Positions 27,721 to 37,306 of a stretch of 64,000 bases of DNA are shown here, in pieces. The notes under the pieces are model-generated. The model had not been told where the DNA came from. It saw nothing but the letters and a program-made list of their open reading frames with translations, and made no database searches. Numbering within the stretch: position 1 is the stretch's first letter; each line of letters begins with the position of its first letter. This DNA is from Candidatus Calescibacterium sp. (lineage in GTDB: Bacteria > Calescibacteriota > Calescibacteriia > Calescibacteriales > Calescibacteriaceae), in the NCBI GenBank assembly GCA_025060505.1, contig JANXBU010000007.1, positions 1-64,000 on the forward strand, read 5' to 3'. The translations under genes were made by a program, and so were the position numbers.

Positions 27721-28725
27721 ATGAAGATACTTGTTACAGGTGGTGCTGGATTTATTGGTTCAAATCTTGTAAGATTTCTTGTTGAGAATGTTTCTCAAGC
27801 TAAAATAATTGTTCTTGACGCTTTGACGTATGCTGGAAATCCAGAGAATCTTTTAGATGTAAAAGATAAGATAAAGTTCATAAAGGGAGATATATGTGAT
27901 GACAAATTAGTTGATGATTTATTTTCAGATAAGATAGACATTGTTTTTCATTTGGCAGCAGAAACTCACGTTGATAGATCTATATATGAGCCTCCAAAAT
28001 TTTTAAGGACGAACGTTCAGGGAACATATGTTCTTCTTGAAAGTGCTAAAAAATATGGAGTTGGTGTTTTTCTTCATGTTTCTACAGATGAAGTTTACGG
28101 TTCAGTAAAAAAAGGTTTTGCAACTGAGAATTATCAAATGAAACCTTCTTCTCCTTATTCTGCTTCAAAGGCAGCGGGTGATCTACTTGCTCAATCATAC
28201 TTTCATATGTTTCATGTTCCAGTAATAATAGTCAGACCATCTAATAATTACGGACCTTATCAGTATCCGGAGAAATTCATTCCTTTATGTATAACAAATG
28301 TGATAGACGATAAACCTGTTCCGATATACGGTAAGGGACTTAACAGAAGAGATTGGCTATATGTTCAAGACTGTGCAAGAGGTATTTACTTGTGTGCTAC
28401 AAAAGGTAAGAAAGGAGAAATCTACAATCTTGGAGCTGGACAAGAATTCAGAAATATAGATGTTGCTAAAAAGATAATCAAGGAGCTTGGAAAAAGTATG
28501 TCTTTGATCAAATTCATAAAGGATAGACCAGCGCATGATTTCAGATATGCTATGGATTCTTCGAAGATCAAAAAACATACCGGTTTTAGGCCTCTCGTTA
28601 AGTTTAACGAAGGAATAAAGAAAACCATAGATTGGTATATGAAAAATAGAAATATATGGGAGAAAATCAAAAACTCTCCGGAGTTTGAGGAGCATAAGAG
28701 GAGAATATATGGAAATCTGTTTTAA
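27721..28725 (+). CDS. rfbB: dTDP-glucose 4,6-dehydratase
   Basis: This 334-residue short-chain dehydrogenase/reductase starts MKILVTGGAGFIGSNLVRFL with the NAD-binding glycine motif. It continues with DALTYAGNPENL, FHLAAETHVDRSI, the catalytic HVSTDEVYGSV and YSASKAAGDLL, and the sugar-binding RPSNNYGPYQYPEK. These segments are specific to RfbB/RmlB, which makes dTDP-4-keto-6-deoxyglucose for rhamnose and other deoxysugars. The other rml genes are absent here. It sits between the GT-C membrane protein and hisD on its own promoter. Confidence in the enzyme class is very high; the final sugar product is unknown. Confidence 0.95.
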   Translation: MKILVTGGAGFIGSNLVRFLVENVSQAKIIVLDALTYAGNPENLLDVKDKIKFIKGDICDDKLVDDLFSDKIDIVFHLAAETHVDRSIYEPPKFLRTNVQGTYVLLESAKKYGVGVFLHVSTDEVYGSVKKGFATENYQMKPSSPYSASKAAGDLLAQSYFHMFHVPVIIVRPSNNYGPYQYPEKFIPLCITNVIDDKPVPIYGKGLNRRDWLYVQDCARGIYLCATKGKKGEIYNLGAGQEFRNIDVAKKIIKELGKSMSLIKFIKDRPAHDFRYAMDSSKIKKHTGFRPLVKFNEGIKKTIDWYMKNRNIWEKIKNSPEFEEHKRRIYGNLF

Positions 28726-28756
28726 AATTCGGAAATGAATAAAATTTTGTATTTAC

Positions 28757-30133
28757 ATGCTTTTCATATCAACAACTGATTCGGAGTTTGACATTTTGTT
28801 CCCAAAATTATGTGCAAGAATAGTTCAGGATGAGAGTGAAGTAGAGAAGAGGGTAAGGAGTATACTTGTTAACATAAGAGAAAGGGGCGATCAGGCACTT
28901 TTGGATTACACTAGAAAATTTGATGGATGGAGTCCACAGTCTCCGGAGAGTATTGTAATGACTAAATCGGAGATAAATCAAGCGGAAAAATTTATAACAA
29001 AGGAAGAAAGAAAAGCAATAGAGTTTTCAGCAGAAAGAATATTCAAGTATCACAAGACAACATTTCCGGGCAATGTTATATACAAGGAAAGAGGTATCAA
29101 GATTCAAAGAAAGGTAATTCCTCTTGATAGAGTTGGGATATACTGTCCCGGTGGCAAGGCAGGTTATCCGTCAACTGTTCTTATGACCGCAATTCCAGCT
29201 CTGGTTGCTGGAGTTAAAGAAATAAGTATGGCGACTCCTGCACCGGGGGGAAAGCTCAATCCTTACACTATTTTTGCTGCCAAAGTTGTCGGGATAGAAA
29301 CAATATACAAGATTGGAGGCGCTCAGGCTATATTTTCTTTGGCTTACGGTACAGGTGTGGTAAAGCCGGTTGATAAAATTGTTGGTCCGGGGAACATATA
29401 TGTGGCTACTGCAAAGAGGTTGGTTCAGGGCTCTGTTGGAGTTGATCTCATAGCTGGTCCGTCTGAGCTCGTTGTTATTTGTGATGGAAGTGTCAATCCT
29501 ATAATTCCTGCGGTCGATATTATAGCACAGGCTGAGCATGATGAGAGAGCTTTCTGTGTTGTTGTATCTAATCTTGAGTCATACCTTGTTCAGGTCAAAA
29601 ACCTTATTCATGCGATAATGAAAACTATGCCAAGGAGAGAGATAATAGAAGAAGCTTTTAGAACAAATTCTTATTTAATTCATACAAGAAGTTTGGAGGA
29701 ATCAATAGATGTAACAAATCGTCTTGCTCCAGAGCATGTTGGTATATTGACAAAGAATTCATTTTCGGTTGCGAACAAAATAAGGAATGCGGGAACTGTT
29801 TTTGTTGGAGTTAATAGTCCGCCGGCTGTTGGAGATTATCTTGCGGGACCAAGCCATGTTCTTCCAACAGGTGGGACAGCCAGATTTACAAATGGTCTGT
29901 CTGTTGAGGACTTTGTTAAAAAAACAAACATTATTTTCTTCACAAAACGCAGAATGGTTGAAGTTTCTGAACACACTATAAAGCTTGCAGAAATGGAAGG
30001 GCTTTTTGGACATGCGCATTCGGTCAGAACCAGAATAAACTCAATAAAATCTCTTGATTACGTTCTCCAGATGCTTGATGAATCTCCCAATCAGGAAAAA
30101 AGAAAAGAACAGAATGGAAGAAGAAAGAAATAA
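28757..30133 (+). CDS. hisD: Histidinol dehydrogenase
   Basis: The 458-residue product matches HisD throughout: RVGIYCPGGKAGYPSTVLMT (about 125-144), IGGAQAIFSLAYGTG, VDKIVGPGNIYVATAKRLV, DLIAGPSELVVICDG, AEHDERAFCVVVS with zinc ligands, RLAPEHVGI with the catalytic Glu-His, and FVGVNSPPAVGDYLAGPSHVLPTGGTARF. It catalyses the last two steps of histidine synthesis. No other his gene is present. It starts 31 bp after rfbB and may be read through from it. The last 20 residues are a polar, Lys/Arg-rich extension. Confidence 0.97.
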   Translation: MLFISTTDSEFDILFPKLCARIVQDESEVEKRVRSILVNIRERGDQALLDYTRKFDGWSPQSPESIVMTKSEINQAEKFITKEERKAIEFSAERIFKYHKTTFPGNVIYKERGIKIQRKVIPLDRVGIYCPGGKAGYPSTVLMTAIPALVAGVKEISMATPAPGGKLNPYTIFAAKVVGIETIYKIGGAQAIFSLAYGTGVVKPVDKIVGPGNIYVATAKRLVQGSVGVDLIAGPSELVVICDGSVNPIIPAVDIIAQAEHDERAFCVVVSNLESYLVQVKNLIHAIMKTMPRREIIEEAFRTNSYLIHTRSLEESIDVTNRLAPEHVGILTKNSFSVANKIRNAGTVFVGVNSPPAVGDYLAGPSHVLPTGGTARFTNGLSVEDFVKKTNIIFFTKRRMVEVSEHTIKLAEMEGLFGHAHSVRTRINSIKSLDYVLQMLDESPNQEKRKEQNGRRKK

Positions 30134-30438
30134 ATAGAAAAGTAAAGGATTATCAGTAGACTTTTACAATATACGTATTTTTGTTTTTGTGTTGCTTGTG
30201 TTGTGAACATCTGTACAATTTTGGAACAGATTTATGACAAATAAATAAGTATTCTTTAATAAATACATCTTGTAAATAGGAAGAATGATATTACAAACAT
30301 AAATATGGAAAATAAGGGAGAGCAAATTTATAATTATCTTATTGTGTTGCTGTAAGTATTCGCTTCACAATAACAGGGGGTCTGATAAGATACGGGAGAA
30401 AGGGATTCTGTAGAAATTTGAATTCATGGAGGATTATA
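30134..30438. other. Intergenic region before the interrupted chemoreceptor
   Basis: About 305 bp of AT-rich DNA. I find no gene or clear RNA structure. A G-rich stretch near 30375-30405 (cagggggtctgataagatac) is unusual for this sequence, but I cannot fit it to a known riboswitch. The downstream ATG at 30439 has GGAGG 6 nt upstream. Confidence 0.45.
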
Positions 30439-31956
30439 ATGTCTTTTAGAGCAAAGATTCTTTTGATATTTGTTTCATCTATCTTATTTATAGAGCTTGT
30501 ATTTTTTGCTATTATATTCGTTCTTGAAAGGAGATCTATTTTGAAGCTAATAGATGAAGTTTCATACTTTATTTCATCTCCGTTATCTCTTCCTGTGTCA
30601 TTTGAAGCTTATGAAGCTACTGAAAAGCTTTTATCTTTGATATGTGAAAACTTATCTAATATAAAGATAGAATATTTATATGTTTTTTTAGCGTCGGGCG
30701 ATCTTATAGCAAAGTATCCAGCGGATGTGCAAGAAAAAGCTCTTGGACTCAATCCAAAAGATATAACGGAGGGAACTAGATTATCGGGACGAGAAATTAT
30801 TGTTCATAGAAAAATTTTAAATCCAGATAATTCAGATCTTCTCGGAGTTGTTGTCATGAGTGTTAATTCTGAGATAATTTATTCAACTGTTTTAAATGCA
30901 ATGATTTATACTTTTCCGATTTCAATTTTCATAGCATTGATATTTGTTTTTATCTTCTTTAAGATATCGCATGTTTCTATGCAAGGTCTTGATAGGTTGG
31001 GTGATGCTTTTGAGCTTTTGAGCAAAGGAAAGGCTCAGAATGTTGATGTTATGTCTTACGATGAGTTCGGTAGGATAGCGAGGGTTTGGAATGGTGCTGT
31101 AAAAACTATAAGAGATATGCTTTTTTTAATTTACAAAGAATCTGAAAAGTTATTTTCACATGCTAAAGAAACTGGAGGAAGCTCGGAGCAGATTTTATCT
31201 TTTATATCAAAACTTGGGGGAAGCATATCTTCTATATCAAATGCTGTTGAAGAATTTTCTTCAACTTTAAAAGAAAGTGTAAAGAGAGTGGAAGATATTG
31301 CGAAGGTTTCCGAGAATACTTATGTGTTAGCTGAGCATGGAAAGGCTAAGATAGAGAAACTCTCTGTATCTATAAATAACTTTTCCGTGGTTCTTAATTC
31401 ACTTTTGGCTGAGTTTGGTTGAATAGAGACATCAATACAGAAGATAAATTCTATCTCAAATATAATAGAGGATGTTGCAGATCAGACGAACCTTTTAGCT
31501 TTGAATGCGTCTATTGAAGCGGCCAGAGCAGGTGAGCAGGGAAAGGGTTTCGCTGTTGTCGCGGGCGAGATAAGGAAACTTGCTGAAAGATCGATGACGG
31601 AACTTAAAAGAATTCGAGTTATAGTAGATAAAGTAAAGGATGTCTATAAAGTTGTTCAAGATTATCTCAGATCCGTTAGTTCTCTTTTTGAATCAATGGT
31701 TGGGGATTTTCAAGAATCAAAGAAAGGTTTTGTTACGATTCTGGAAAAGTCAAAGCAGCAGAAAGATTCAACAACAATACTTCTGAAAACTTTCACTCAG
31801 CAGTCGGCAACATCTGATGGAATTGTGAGAAATTTATCAAGTATAGTGAAATCATCCGATGAAGTAAGAGAACTTGCTTCAAATCTTTTGGATTTGACTA
31901 TGAAACTTAAGGAAGTTGTTGAAAGTCTGAGAAACATTGCTTCATCTTTCAAGTGA
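30439..31956 (+). pseudogene. Methyl-accepting chemotaxis protein interrupted by an in-frame TGA
   Basis: The frame from ATG 30439 (GGAGG 6 nt upstream) encodes an N-terminal membrane span, a periplasmic domain of about 110 residues with LASGDLIAKYPADVQEKALG (Cache-like), a second span (about 160-180), HAMP, and the start of the signalling coiled coil. A TGA at 31420-31422 ends it after 327 residues. The same frame continues without another stop to 31956 and includes [20 protein letters not shown], the conserved signalling tip. Without the TGA the receptor would be a normal 505-residue MCP. TGA is a true stop elsewhere. A nonsense mutation, for instance from AGA or GGA, or a sequencing error is most likely; recoding is possible but unsupported. 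The truncated product would lack the kinase-control tip. Confidence 0.85.
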
Positions 31957-31980
31957 TTTTTTTGAGTTAATTGTCCTTCA

Positions 31981-32463
31981 TTAATAAAGCAACTCAATAA
32001 TTTTCTTTCTTTCTTCTTTTGGTAATTTGTCTATTATGAGTTTTCCATCAAGGTGGTCTATTTCGTGTTGAAAAAGAACACTTTCAAGATCTTCTACTTC
32101 TTTCTGTTGCTCAAGTCCGTTTTCATCAATCCATACTACCTTTATCTTTTTGCTTCTTTCCACATTTAACCTGAGTCCGGGTATTGATAGGCACCCTTCG
32201 TTGTATATGATTTTTTCTGGACTTTTCCAGATTATTCTTGGATTTATTGCGATCTTTGGAGAGTTTTTCTCTTCACTCAAATCATATACGAAAAACCGCT
32301 GATGTATTCCTACCTGAGTTGCTGCTAAACCAATCCCGTCTTTCTCATACATTAGATCAAAAAGTTTTGTGAGATTCGATTTTATTTCTGGATCAAGAAA
32401 TTTTATCTCTTTTGCTTTTATTCTCAAACGAGGATTTGGAAAGGTTAGAATCTTCAATTCCAT
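31981..32463 (-). CDS. def: Peptide deformylase
   Basis: The 160-residue enzyme has the three deformylase motifs: GIGLAATQVG (about 43-52), EGCLSIPGL with the metal-binding Cys, and QHEIDHLDG with the HExxH metal site. It removes the formyl group from new proteins. It is divergent from cinA (150 bp) and convergent with the interrupted chemoreceptor gene (24 bp between ends). fmt is not adjacent, unlike in many bacteria. Confidence 0.96.
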   Translation of the reverse strand: MELKILTFPNPRLRIKAKEIKFLDPEIKSNLTKLFDLMYEKDGIGLAATQVGIHQRFFVYDLSEEKNSPKIAINPRIIWKSPEKIIYNEGCLSIPGLRLNVERSKKIKVVWIDENGLEQQKEVEDLESVLFQHEIDHLDGKLIIDKLPKEERKKIIELLY

Positions 32464-32613
32464 AGTTTCTAAATTAATAACTGAAATATAAAAAAGAGAA
32501 AATTGCTACAACAATTGATAACTAACTAAATAATGGATGGAAAAGAAAAATTCATCGAAGAATAAAATAAAACGAATGGAAGCATATCGGAATAAAATTA
32601 AAGAAAAAACAGA

Positions 32614-33843
32614 ATGAAGATTTCTTTCATAATAACTGGGGAGGAAATAATATCTGGTTTCAGGCAAGATAAAAACTTTTCTTATGCATCAAAGATACTT
32701 TATGAGTATGGCTTTTCAGTTCATACTCAGTTTGTTGGAGATAGGAAAGGGGATTTTATGTTTGCTTTGGAGTGTGCTGAGAAATTCTCAGACATTATAG
32801 TTTGCTCGGGTGGTCTCGGTTCGACATCCGATGATCTTACAAGATTCGTTGCTGCGGAATACTTTGGTGTAGAACTGCAAGAAAATCCGGAGGCCATAGA
32901 ACACATAAGGAAGAAGATTTATGAAAGGAGTGGTAGGTTGGAGATTCCAGAGCCACTCAGATTACAAGCGACTTTTCCAAAAGGTGCTGAACCTATATTC
33001 AACGAAAAGGGCTCAGCGCCCGGATTCAAGATAGAAAGGCAGGGCAAAAGCTTTTTCTTCCTCCCCGGTGTTCCAACTGAGTTTCAGGATATGTTTTCAA
33101 AATATGTGATCACGCATATAGAGAAAAGGTATCCTAATGCCAAGAAGAAAAATGTAAAAGTATTCAAAATATTTGGTATAACAGAAACTTATGCGGAAAA
33201 GGAAATCGAGAGTATAGGAATACCAAAGAATGTGAAAGTATCCTACTTCCCGTCTTTTCCAGAGCTAACTATAAGAATATATGGAGATGAAATAGAGGAT
33301 TTTTCAGAAAAGGTTAAAGAGAAACTAAGAGAACACATTTATTCTGAGTCAGATTCTGAGACATTCAATCAGGTAGTAGGTGAAATTTTGAAAAGAGAAA
33401 ATCTTACTATATCAACTGCTGAATCTCTTACAGGAGGTGAGCTCGCAAATATGCTCACAGATATTCCTGGTTCGTCTCTATACTTTAGAGGAAGTCAGGT
33501 TGTTTATCATCCAGAAGCTAAGTTGAAACTCGGTGTTAAGAGAGAAACTATTGAAAAATTTGGAACTGTATCTGAACAGTGTGCTAAGGAGCTTTCAGAA
33601 AGTGTGAGGGAATACTTCGGTTCAGATATAGGAATATCAACTACGGGGGTAGCTGGACCGGATTCAATCGAGGGAAAACCTGTCGGACTTTTTTATATAG
33701 GTTTTTCAACTAAAAATTCGACAGAAGCATTTGAGTTTCGATTCAATGTTGGCAGAAAGAATGTAAAGATTCTTTGTTCTTATCTAGCAATGAAAATACT
33801 TAAAGATAAAATAAAGGATACAAGCAAAGTAAAGTATGATTGA
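32614..33843 (+). CDS. cinA: CinA-type protein: molybdopterin-binding-like domain plus nicotinamide-nucleotide amidase (PncC)
   Basis: The 409-residue protein has a MoaB/MogA-like N-terminal domain (SFIITGEEIISGFRQDKN, SGGLGSTSDDLTR, FLPGVPTEFQDMF) and a C-terminal PncC amidase domain. The latter is marked by STAESLTGGELANMLTDIPG (about 267-286), VVYHPEAKLKLGV and GISTTGVAGPD. In other bacteria the fused form hydrolyses NMN and ADP-ribose for pyridine nucleotide recycling; the competence link is historical. prmC follows 45 bp downstream on the same strand. Confidence 0.93.
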   Translation: MKISFIITGEEIISGFRQDKNFSYASKILYEYGFSVHTQFVGDRKGDFMFALECAEKFSDIIVCSGGLGSTSDDLTRFVAAEYFGVELQENPEAIEHIRKKIYERSGRLEIPEPLRLQATFPKGAEPIFNEKGSAPGFKIERQGKSFFFLPGVPTEFQDMFSKYVITHIEKRYPNAKKKNVKVFKIFGITETYAEKEIESIGIPKNVKVSYFPSFPELTIRIYGDEIEDFSEKVKEKLREHIYSESDSETFNQVVGEILKRENLTISTAESLTGGELANMLTDIPGSSLYFRGSQVVYHPEAKLKLGVKRETIEKFGTVSEQCAKELSESVREYFGSDIGISTTGVAGPDSIEGKPVGLFYIGFSTKNSTEAFEFRFNVGRKNVKILCSYLAMKILKDKIKDTSKVKYD

Positions 33844-33888
33844 ACAGAGTAGAATGTGTGAGAGTTCCATAGTTATTTCAACCGAAAA

Positions 33889-34575
33889 ATGAATTCAGAA
33901 TCTGATCTCTCAGAAAAAATCGTTGAGTTTTTTGAGTACTCCTTTTTGGTAGAAGAGGGGATTTTTGAACCAAGACCTGAGACCGAGATTCTTGTTGAGA
34001 TAGCTCTGGAATATATAGGTAAGCTTGCAAAAGATAAGGAGAAATTTGTTGTAGTAGATGCTTGTACAGGTTGTGGTTGCATAGGAATATCAATAGCCAG
34101 AAAAGTGAAAGAGAAAAGTCTCGGTAAAATACTCTGCGTCGCAACTGACATAGATATGAAATCTTTAAAGCTATCAAGAAAAAACGCACGGGATGAGAAA
34201 ATCTTTTTCTTGAAGACGGATCTTGTTTCTGGAATAAGGTATGCAGATATGATTGTTTCAAATCCTCCATACGTATCTTTGAAGGTAAAAGATAGAATAA
34301 ATGTAAATGATCCGCCAAGATCTTTGTTTGGTGGAGAAATTGGTTATGAGATAACTGAAAAATTGATTCAGCAAAGTTCTCAGATATTGAGAGGTGAAGG
34401 TATTCTGATTTTCGAGACAGGATATGATGATTTGAGGTTCTTCGGAGAGCAAAAAATTCTGGAACAATATAAAAGCTCGCTTTTTAGATCCATAATTGAA
34501 AATGGATTCAGGATTTTAGATATAGTTAAGGATTACTCAAAGATAGAGCGCATACTTGTTCTTGAAAAGTTATGA
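33889..34575 (+). CDS. prmC: PrmC/HemK-type glutamine N5-methyltransferase, short form
   Basis: The 228-residue protein carries GIFEPRPETEILVEIALEYI (about 24-43), the SAM-binding VVDACTGCGCIGISIARKV and the catalytic VSNPPYVSL. This set is typical of PrmC, which methylates the GGQ glutamine of release factors. The usual N-terminal helical bundle of about 75 residues is almost absent: only about 25 residues precede the RPETE motif. The short form may still be active or may have another substrate. prfA is not adjacent. The start ATG has no good Shine-Dalgarno site, and no earlier in-frame start extends it usefully. Confidence 0.83.
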   Translation: MNSESDLSEKIVEFFEYSFLVEEGIFEPRPETEILVEIALEYIGKLAKDKEKFVVVDACTGCGCIGISIARKVKEKSLGKILCVATDIDMKSLKLSRKNARDEKIFFLKTDLVSGIRYADMIVSNPPYVSLKVKDRINVNDPPRSLFGGEIGYEITEKLIQQSSQILRGEGILIFETGYDDLRFFGEQKILEQYKSSLFRSIIENGFRILDIVKDYSKIERILVLEKL

Positions 34576-34607
34576 TTTGGGGATTTGGATTATGTTGTTA
34601 ATCAATT

Positions 34608-36242
34608 TTACGGAGTTATGTCTTCAATAGTATTGGTATCTCTCTTCACTCTATACTTTTTAACAAGTATTTTTTCTGTCTTTTCAACTTCTGGCTCTTG
34701 TGTTGAGGATGTTCTCCAGAGTTCAACTATTGCTTCTTCGGGCGTCAGTTCGCAAACAGTATAACCATGGTAGCGTGAGTTGAAGAATTTTAGATGCTTG
34801 TTAGATCTTATTAGTGTTTCTTCAATGGTTTGGAATGTTTGTTCTGTCATTCTCAAAAGAGTTCCGAGGTTTGCAGAAGTTATTGAAGTGCTTGCAAATT
34901 CTACTCCTGCTCTGTTTGGATTGGAGGCTTGGAAATCATCATACAGTTCTGCTACTACAAAAGTGTGGAAATCGCCAGTTACGACAAAATAGTTTTTTAT
35001 GTTGTTTTGAACTATGTAGTTGAATATTTTCGTTCTTTCCGCTGAGTATCCATCCCATTGGTCAAGGTTCAAAAAGGTTTTTCTTCCGTCACTTGAAACA
35101 AACATCATCTGGCTCATACACACTTCGTTCCCGTGGATTTTCCATATAACTCCATCATCTTGGGCTTTTTTAAGTTCTTTAAGGAACCAGTCAAGTTGTT
35201 CTTCTCCGAGCATTGTTGTATTTTTCACGTTTTCACAGTAAGCAAGATATCTTTGGCCAACGCCTCTGGTTCCGCATGGTTGTGGGGATCTATATAGTCT
35301 TTCATCTGTCATAATTAATCTTGCAAGTGGGCCAAGGTCGAATGATCTATATATCTTTATTTGCTTTGCAGGATCCTGTTCTTTTGGATCAAAGTAAACA
35401 TCTACTGGGAGATATTCGTCCCATGCTTCGGATGCTATTAACCTTCTTTGAGGCTGGATTTCTGAACCGTAGAAATCTTTTCCATTGTCTGGAGAAAGTG
35501 TGTATGCTGAATCGTTAGCGAATTCATGGTCATCCCATACTATGTAAAAAGGAAATTTTTCATGTGCTATCTGTAGGTATCTATCTGATTTGTATACTTT
35601 GTAAAGTTCCCAGTAATCTCTTTTTTCAAGGGCAACTTTCCTTCCAGATGTAAGATCAATTCTTCTTAACTGTGCATATTGGAAGGATGGTTCATATGTG
35701 GTTTCATATATATAATCTCCAAGATGAATTACGAAGTCAAGGTTTTCCTGAGAAAGATGATACCATGCTGAGTAAAATCCGTTTGTGTAGTCTTGGCACG
35801 AGACAAATGCGAACCTTATTCTTTCAGACTTCGGATCAACTGTTTTGAAAGTTCCGACCGGTGATGAAGATTCGTCTTTGAGGAATCTGTAATAATATCT
35901 TGTTGCTGGTTTGAGATTTTGAACTTTGAGCTTTATAGTGTTGTCTTTGTCTTCTGTAGGGGTGACTACTTCATTGAAAACGATTGAGGAGAAATCTTCT
36001 GTTTCAGAGACCTGGCAGACAATCGGTGTTCCGGCAATGGAAGTTCTTGTCCAAATAACAGCGGAGTTTTGTGTTACATCTCCCGATGCGACCGATTGAG
36101 GGAAAGTGTTCAGGTCAAAGCTCTTGGTTCCGGATGAACCTGAGGAGCAACCATATATAGGAAAATATTTAGCAAGCCAGAAAGCACCTGTTGTTTTCAT
36201 TAAAAAAAGCAAGAATTCCCTTTTCCTTCTGTCTATTACCAT
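34608..36242 (-). CDS. phoD: PhoD-family alkaline phosphatase, predicted Tat-exported lipoprotein
   Basis: The 544-residue protein starts with a twin-arginine-like signal (DRRKREFLLFLMKTTG) followed by IYGCSSGSSG, so Cys31 may be lipidated. A PhoD N-terminal sandwich domain follows (SVASGDVTQNSAVIWTRTS). The metallophosphatase domain includes FAFVSCQDYTNGFYSAWYHL, FVIHLGDYIYETTYEPSF, IVWDDHEFANDSA, and VTGDFHTFVVAEL late in the chain. PhoD enzymes are Ca/Fe-dependent phosphodiesterase/phosphomonoesterases that release phosphate outside the cytoplasm. Overlap of a Tat motif with a lipobox suggests membrane anchoring. No pho regulatory genes lie nearby. Confidence 0.92.
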   Translation of the reverse strand: MVIDRRKREFLLFLMKTTGAFWLAKYFPIYGCSSGSSGTKSFDLNTFPQSVASGDVTQNSAVIWTRTSIAGTPIVCQVSETEDFSSIVFNEVVTPTEDKDNTIKLKVQNLKPATRYYYRFLKDESSSPVGTFKTVDPKSERIRFAFVSCQDYTNGFYSAWYHLSQENLDFVIHLGDYIYETTYEPSFQYAQLRRIDLTSGRKVALEKRDYWELYKVYKSDRYLQIAHEKFPFYIVWDDHEFANDSAYTLSPDNGKDFYGSEIQPQRRLIASEAWDEYLPVDVYFDPKEQDPAKQIKIYRSFDLGPLARLIMTDERLYRSPQPCGTRGVGQRYLAYCENVKNTTMLGEEQLDWFLKELKKAQDDGVIWKIHGNEVCMSQMMFVSSDGRKTFLNLDQWDGYSAERTKIFNYIVQNNIKNYFVVTGDFHTFVVAELYDDFQASNPNRAGVEFASTSITSANLGTLLRMTEQTFQTIEETLIRSNKHLKFFNSRYHGYTVCELTPEEAIVELWRTSSTQEPEVEKTEKILVKKYRVKRDTNTIEDITP

Positions 36243-36682
36243 ACAAATTCAAGTTTATTCCTATCTTATAAAAAGTTGTTTAAGCCAGAAAGATTTCATT
36301 TGTTCAGTAAAAAATGAATACCCAATTGCTTCGGGAGATTATATCTCAATTGCGAGATATTTTAGTCGCGAGGTATTTCAGGGAGCGGCAATACATAGAA
36401 AGTAATTATTTTTGTTTATGTAATTTTCTACTGTGTCCAAAAAATTGCCTAATAATTTCGTACCTGATTTGTGATGGTTTTATAAAATGTCAGACTCAAA
36501 TTCTGAAGTAGCTGAATATCAGACATCAGAGAGCATTACTGGACACAGCAGTAATTTTCCTCATAGAATACTAGATTCTGTGCTATTGTTTCAATGTTTC
36601 TATTTTCTCAGGTATCAATTCGGTTTTCTCCAAATGTTACATCTGATTTCCTGAACTCAGAAGTGGTGATTAAAGTTAAAAT
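36243..36682. other. Intergenic region between phoD and sodC
   Basis: A 440-bp divergent gap. A 9-bp inverted match, ctgtgtcca near 36432 and tggacacag near 36540, lies 100 bp apart and is too short to be convincing as a mobile-element end. The ORFs here (36106-36405 and 36314-36511) overlap phoD or lack motifs. It should contain promoters for phoD and sodC. Confidence 0.45.
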
Positions 36683-37189
36683 ATGCTTGAATTTATAGTT
36701 TTTACTTTTTTGCTTCTAACGGATTATGACGGAGAAGCGGAACTCATAAACAAAGATGGTAATGTTGTGGGAAAAGCTCTTTTAAAGGAGACTCCGCATG
36801 GTGTTCTCATATACGTTGAAGCAACTGGGCTTCCACCTAGTTCAGAATTAGCCTTTCACATACATGAAAAAGGTTTGTGCGAACCTCCTGATTTCCAAAC
36901 AGCGGGTGGGCACTTCAATCCAGAAAAGAAAAAGCACGGATTCCTGAACAAAGATGGATACCATGCAGGAGACATGCCAAACTTTTTCACAGATAAAGAA
37001 GGTAGAGCGAGATTCCATGTTCTAAATACGAAAGTTACAATGAAAGAGGCGAGACCAAACTCCATTTTGGGACTTTCTCTTATGATACATGTTCACAGAG
37101 ATGACTATGTAACAGATCCAGCGGGTGGTGCTGGACACAGAATAGCTTGCGGATTGATAAAAAGATCTGAGAAGAAAGGAAAGCAATAG
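36683..37189 (+). CDS. sodC: Cu/Zn superoxide dismutase
   Basis: The 168-residue enzyme has the complete Cu/Zn SOD ligand set: FHIHEKGLC (two Cu His), GGHFNPEKKKHG (bridging His and Zn His), YHAGDMPN (Zn His and Asp), and LMIHVHRDDY with the last Cu His. The disulfide pair is Cys in GLCEPP and Cys in GHRIACGL. A short hydrophobic start (MLEFIVFTFLLLTDYD) may act as a signal peptide, though it is brief and lacks an N-terminal basic residue. SodC detoxifies superoxide in the periplasm. Its neighbour korAB, downstream, encodes an oxygen-sensitive iron-sulfur enzyme; whether they are linked is unclear, as they are 117 bp apart. Confidence 0.94.
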   Translation: MLEFIVFTFLLLTDYDGEAELINKDGNVVGKALLKETPHGVLIYVEATGLPPSSELAFHIHEKGLCEPPDFQTAGGHFNPEKKKHGFLNKDGYHAGDMPNFFTDKEGRARFHVLNTKVTMKEARPNSILGLSLMIHVHRDDYVTDPAGGAGHRIACGLIKRSEKKGKQ

Positions 37190-37306
37190 AGAAACAATAA
37201 TCGAAAAAACTTTTAAAATTCTGTTGTATCTTTAATCTTGTGAAATTTTCAGTTTTTATTGTGATTTGTGCTCAAATAAACTAATCTAAAAAGAAAGGAG
37301 AAAAAA

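Noticed and set aside
30370-30410. Riboswitch before the interrupted chemoreceptor
   Set aside because: The G-rich stretch does not fit the conserved core of the c-di-GMP or other common riboswitches that I can recall.
31420-31422. Selenocysteine or alternative genetic code at the chemoreceptor TGA
   Set aside because: TGA ends many intact genes here, the position is not a conserved Cys in chemoreceptors, and I see no clear SECIS-like hairpin after it. Nonsense mutation or error is simpler.
36430-36550. Insertion-element remnant between phoD and sodC with tggacacag inverted ends
   Set aside because: A 9-bp inverted match 100 bp apart is expected by chance often enough in 64 kb; no transposase trace or target duplication.
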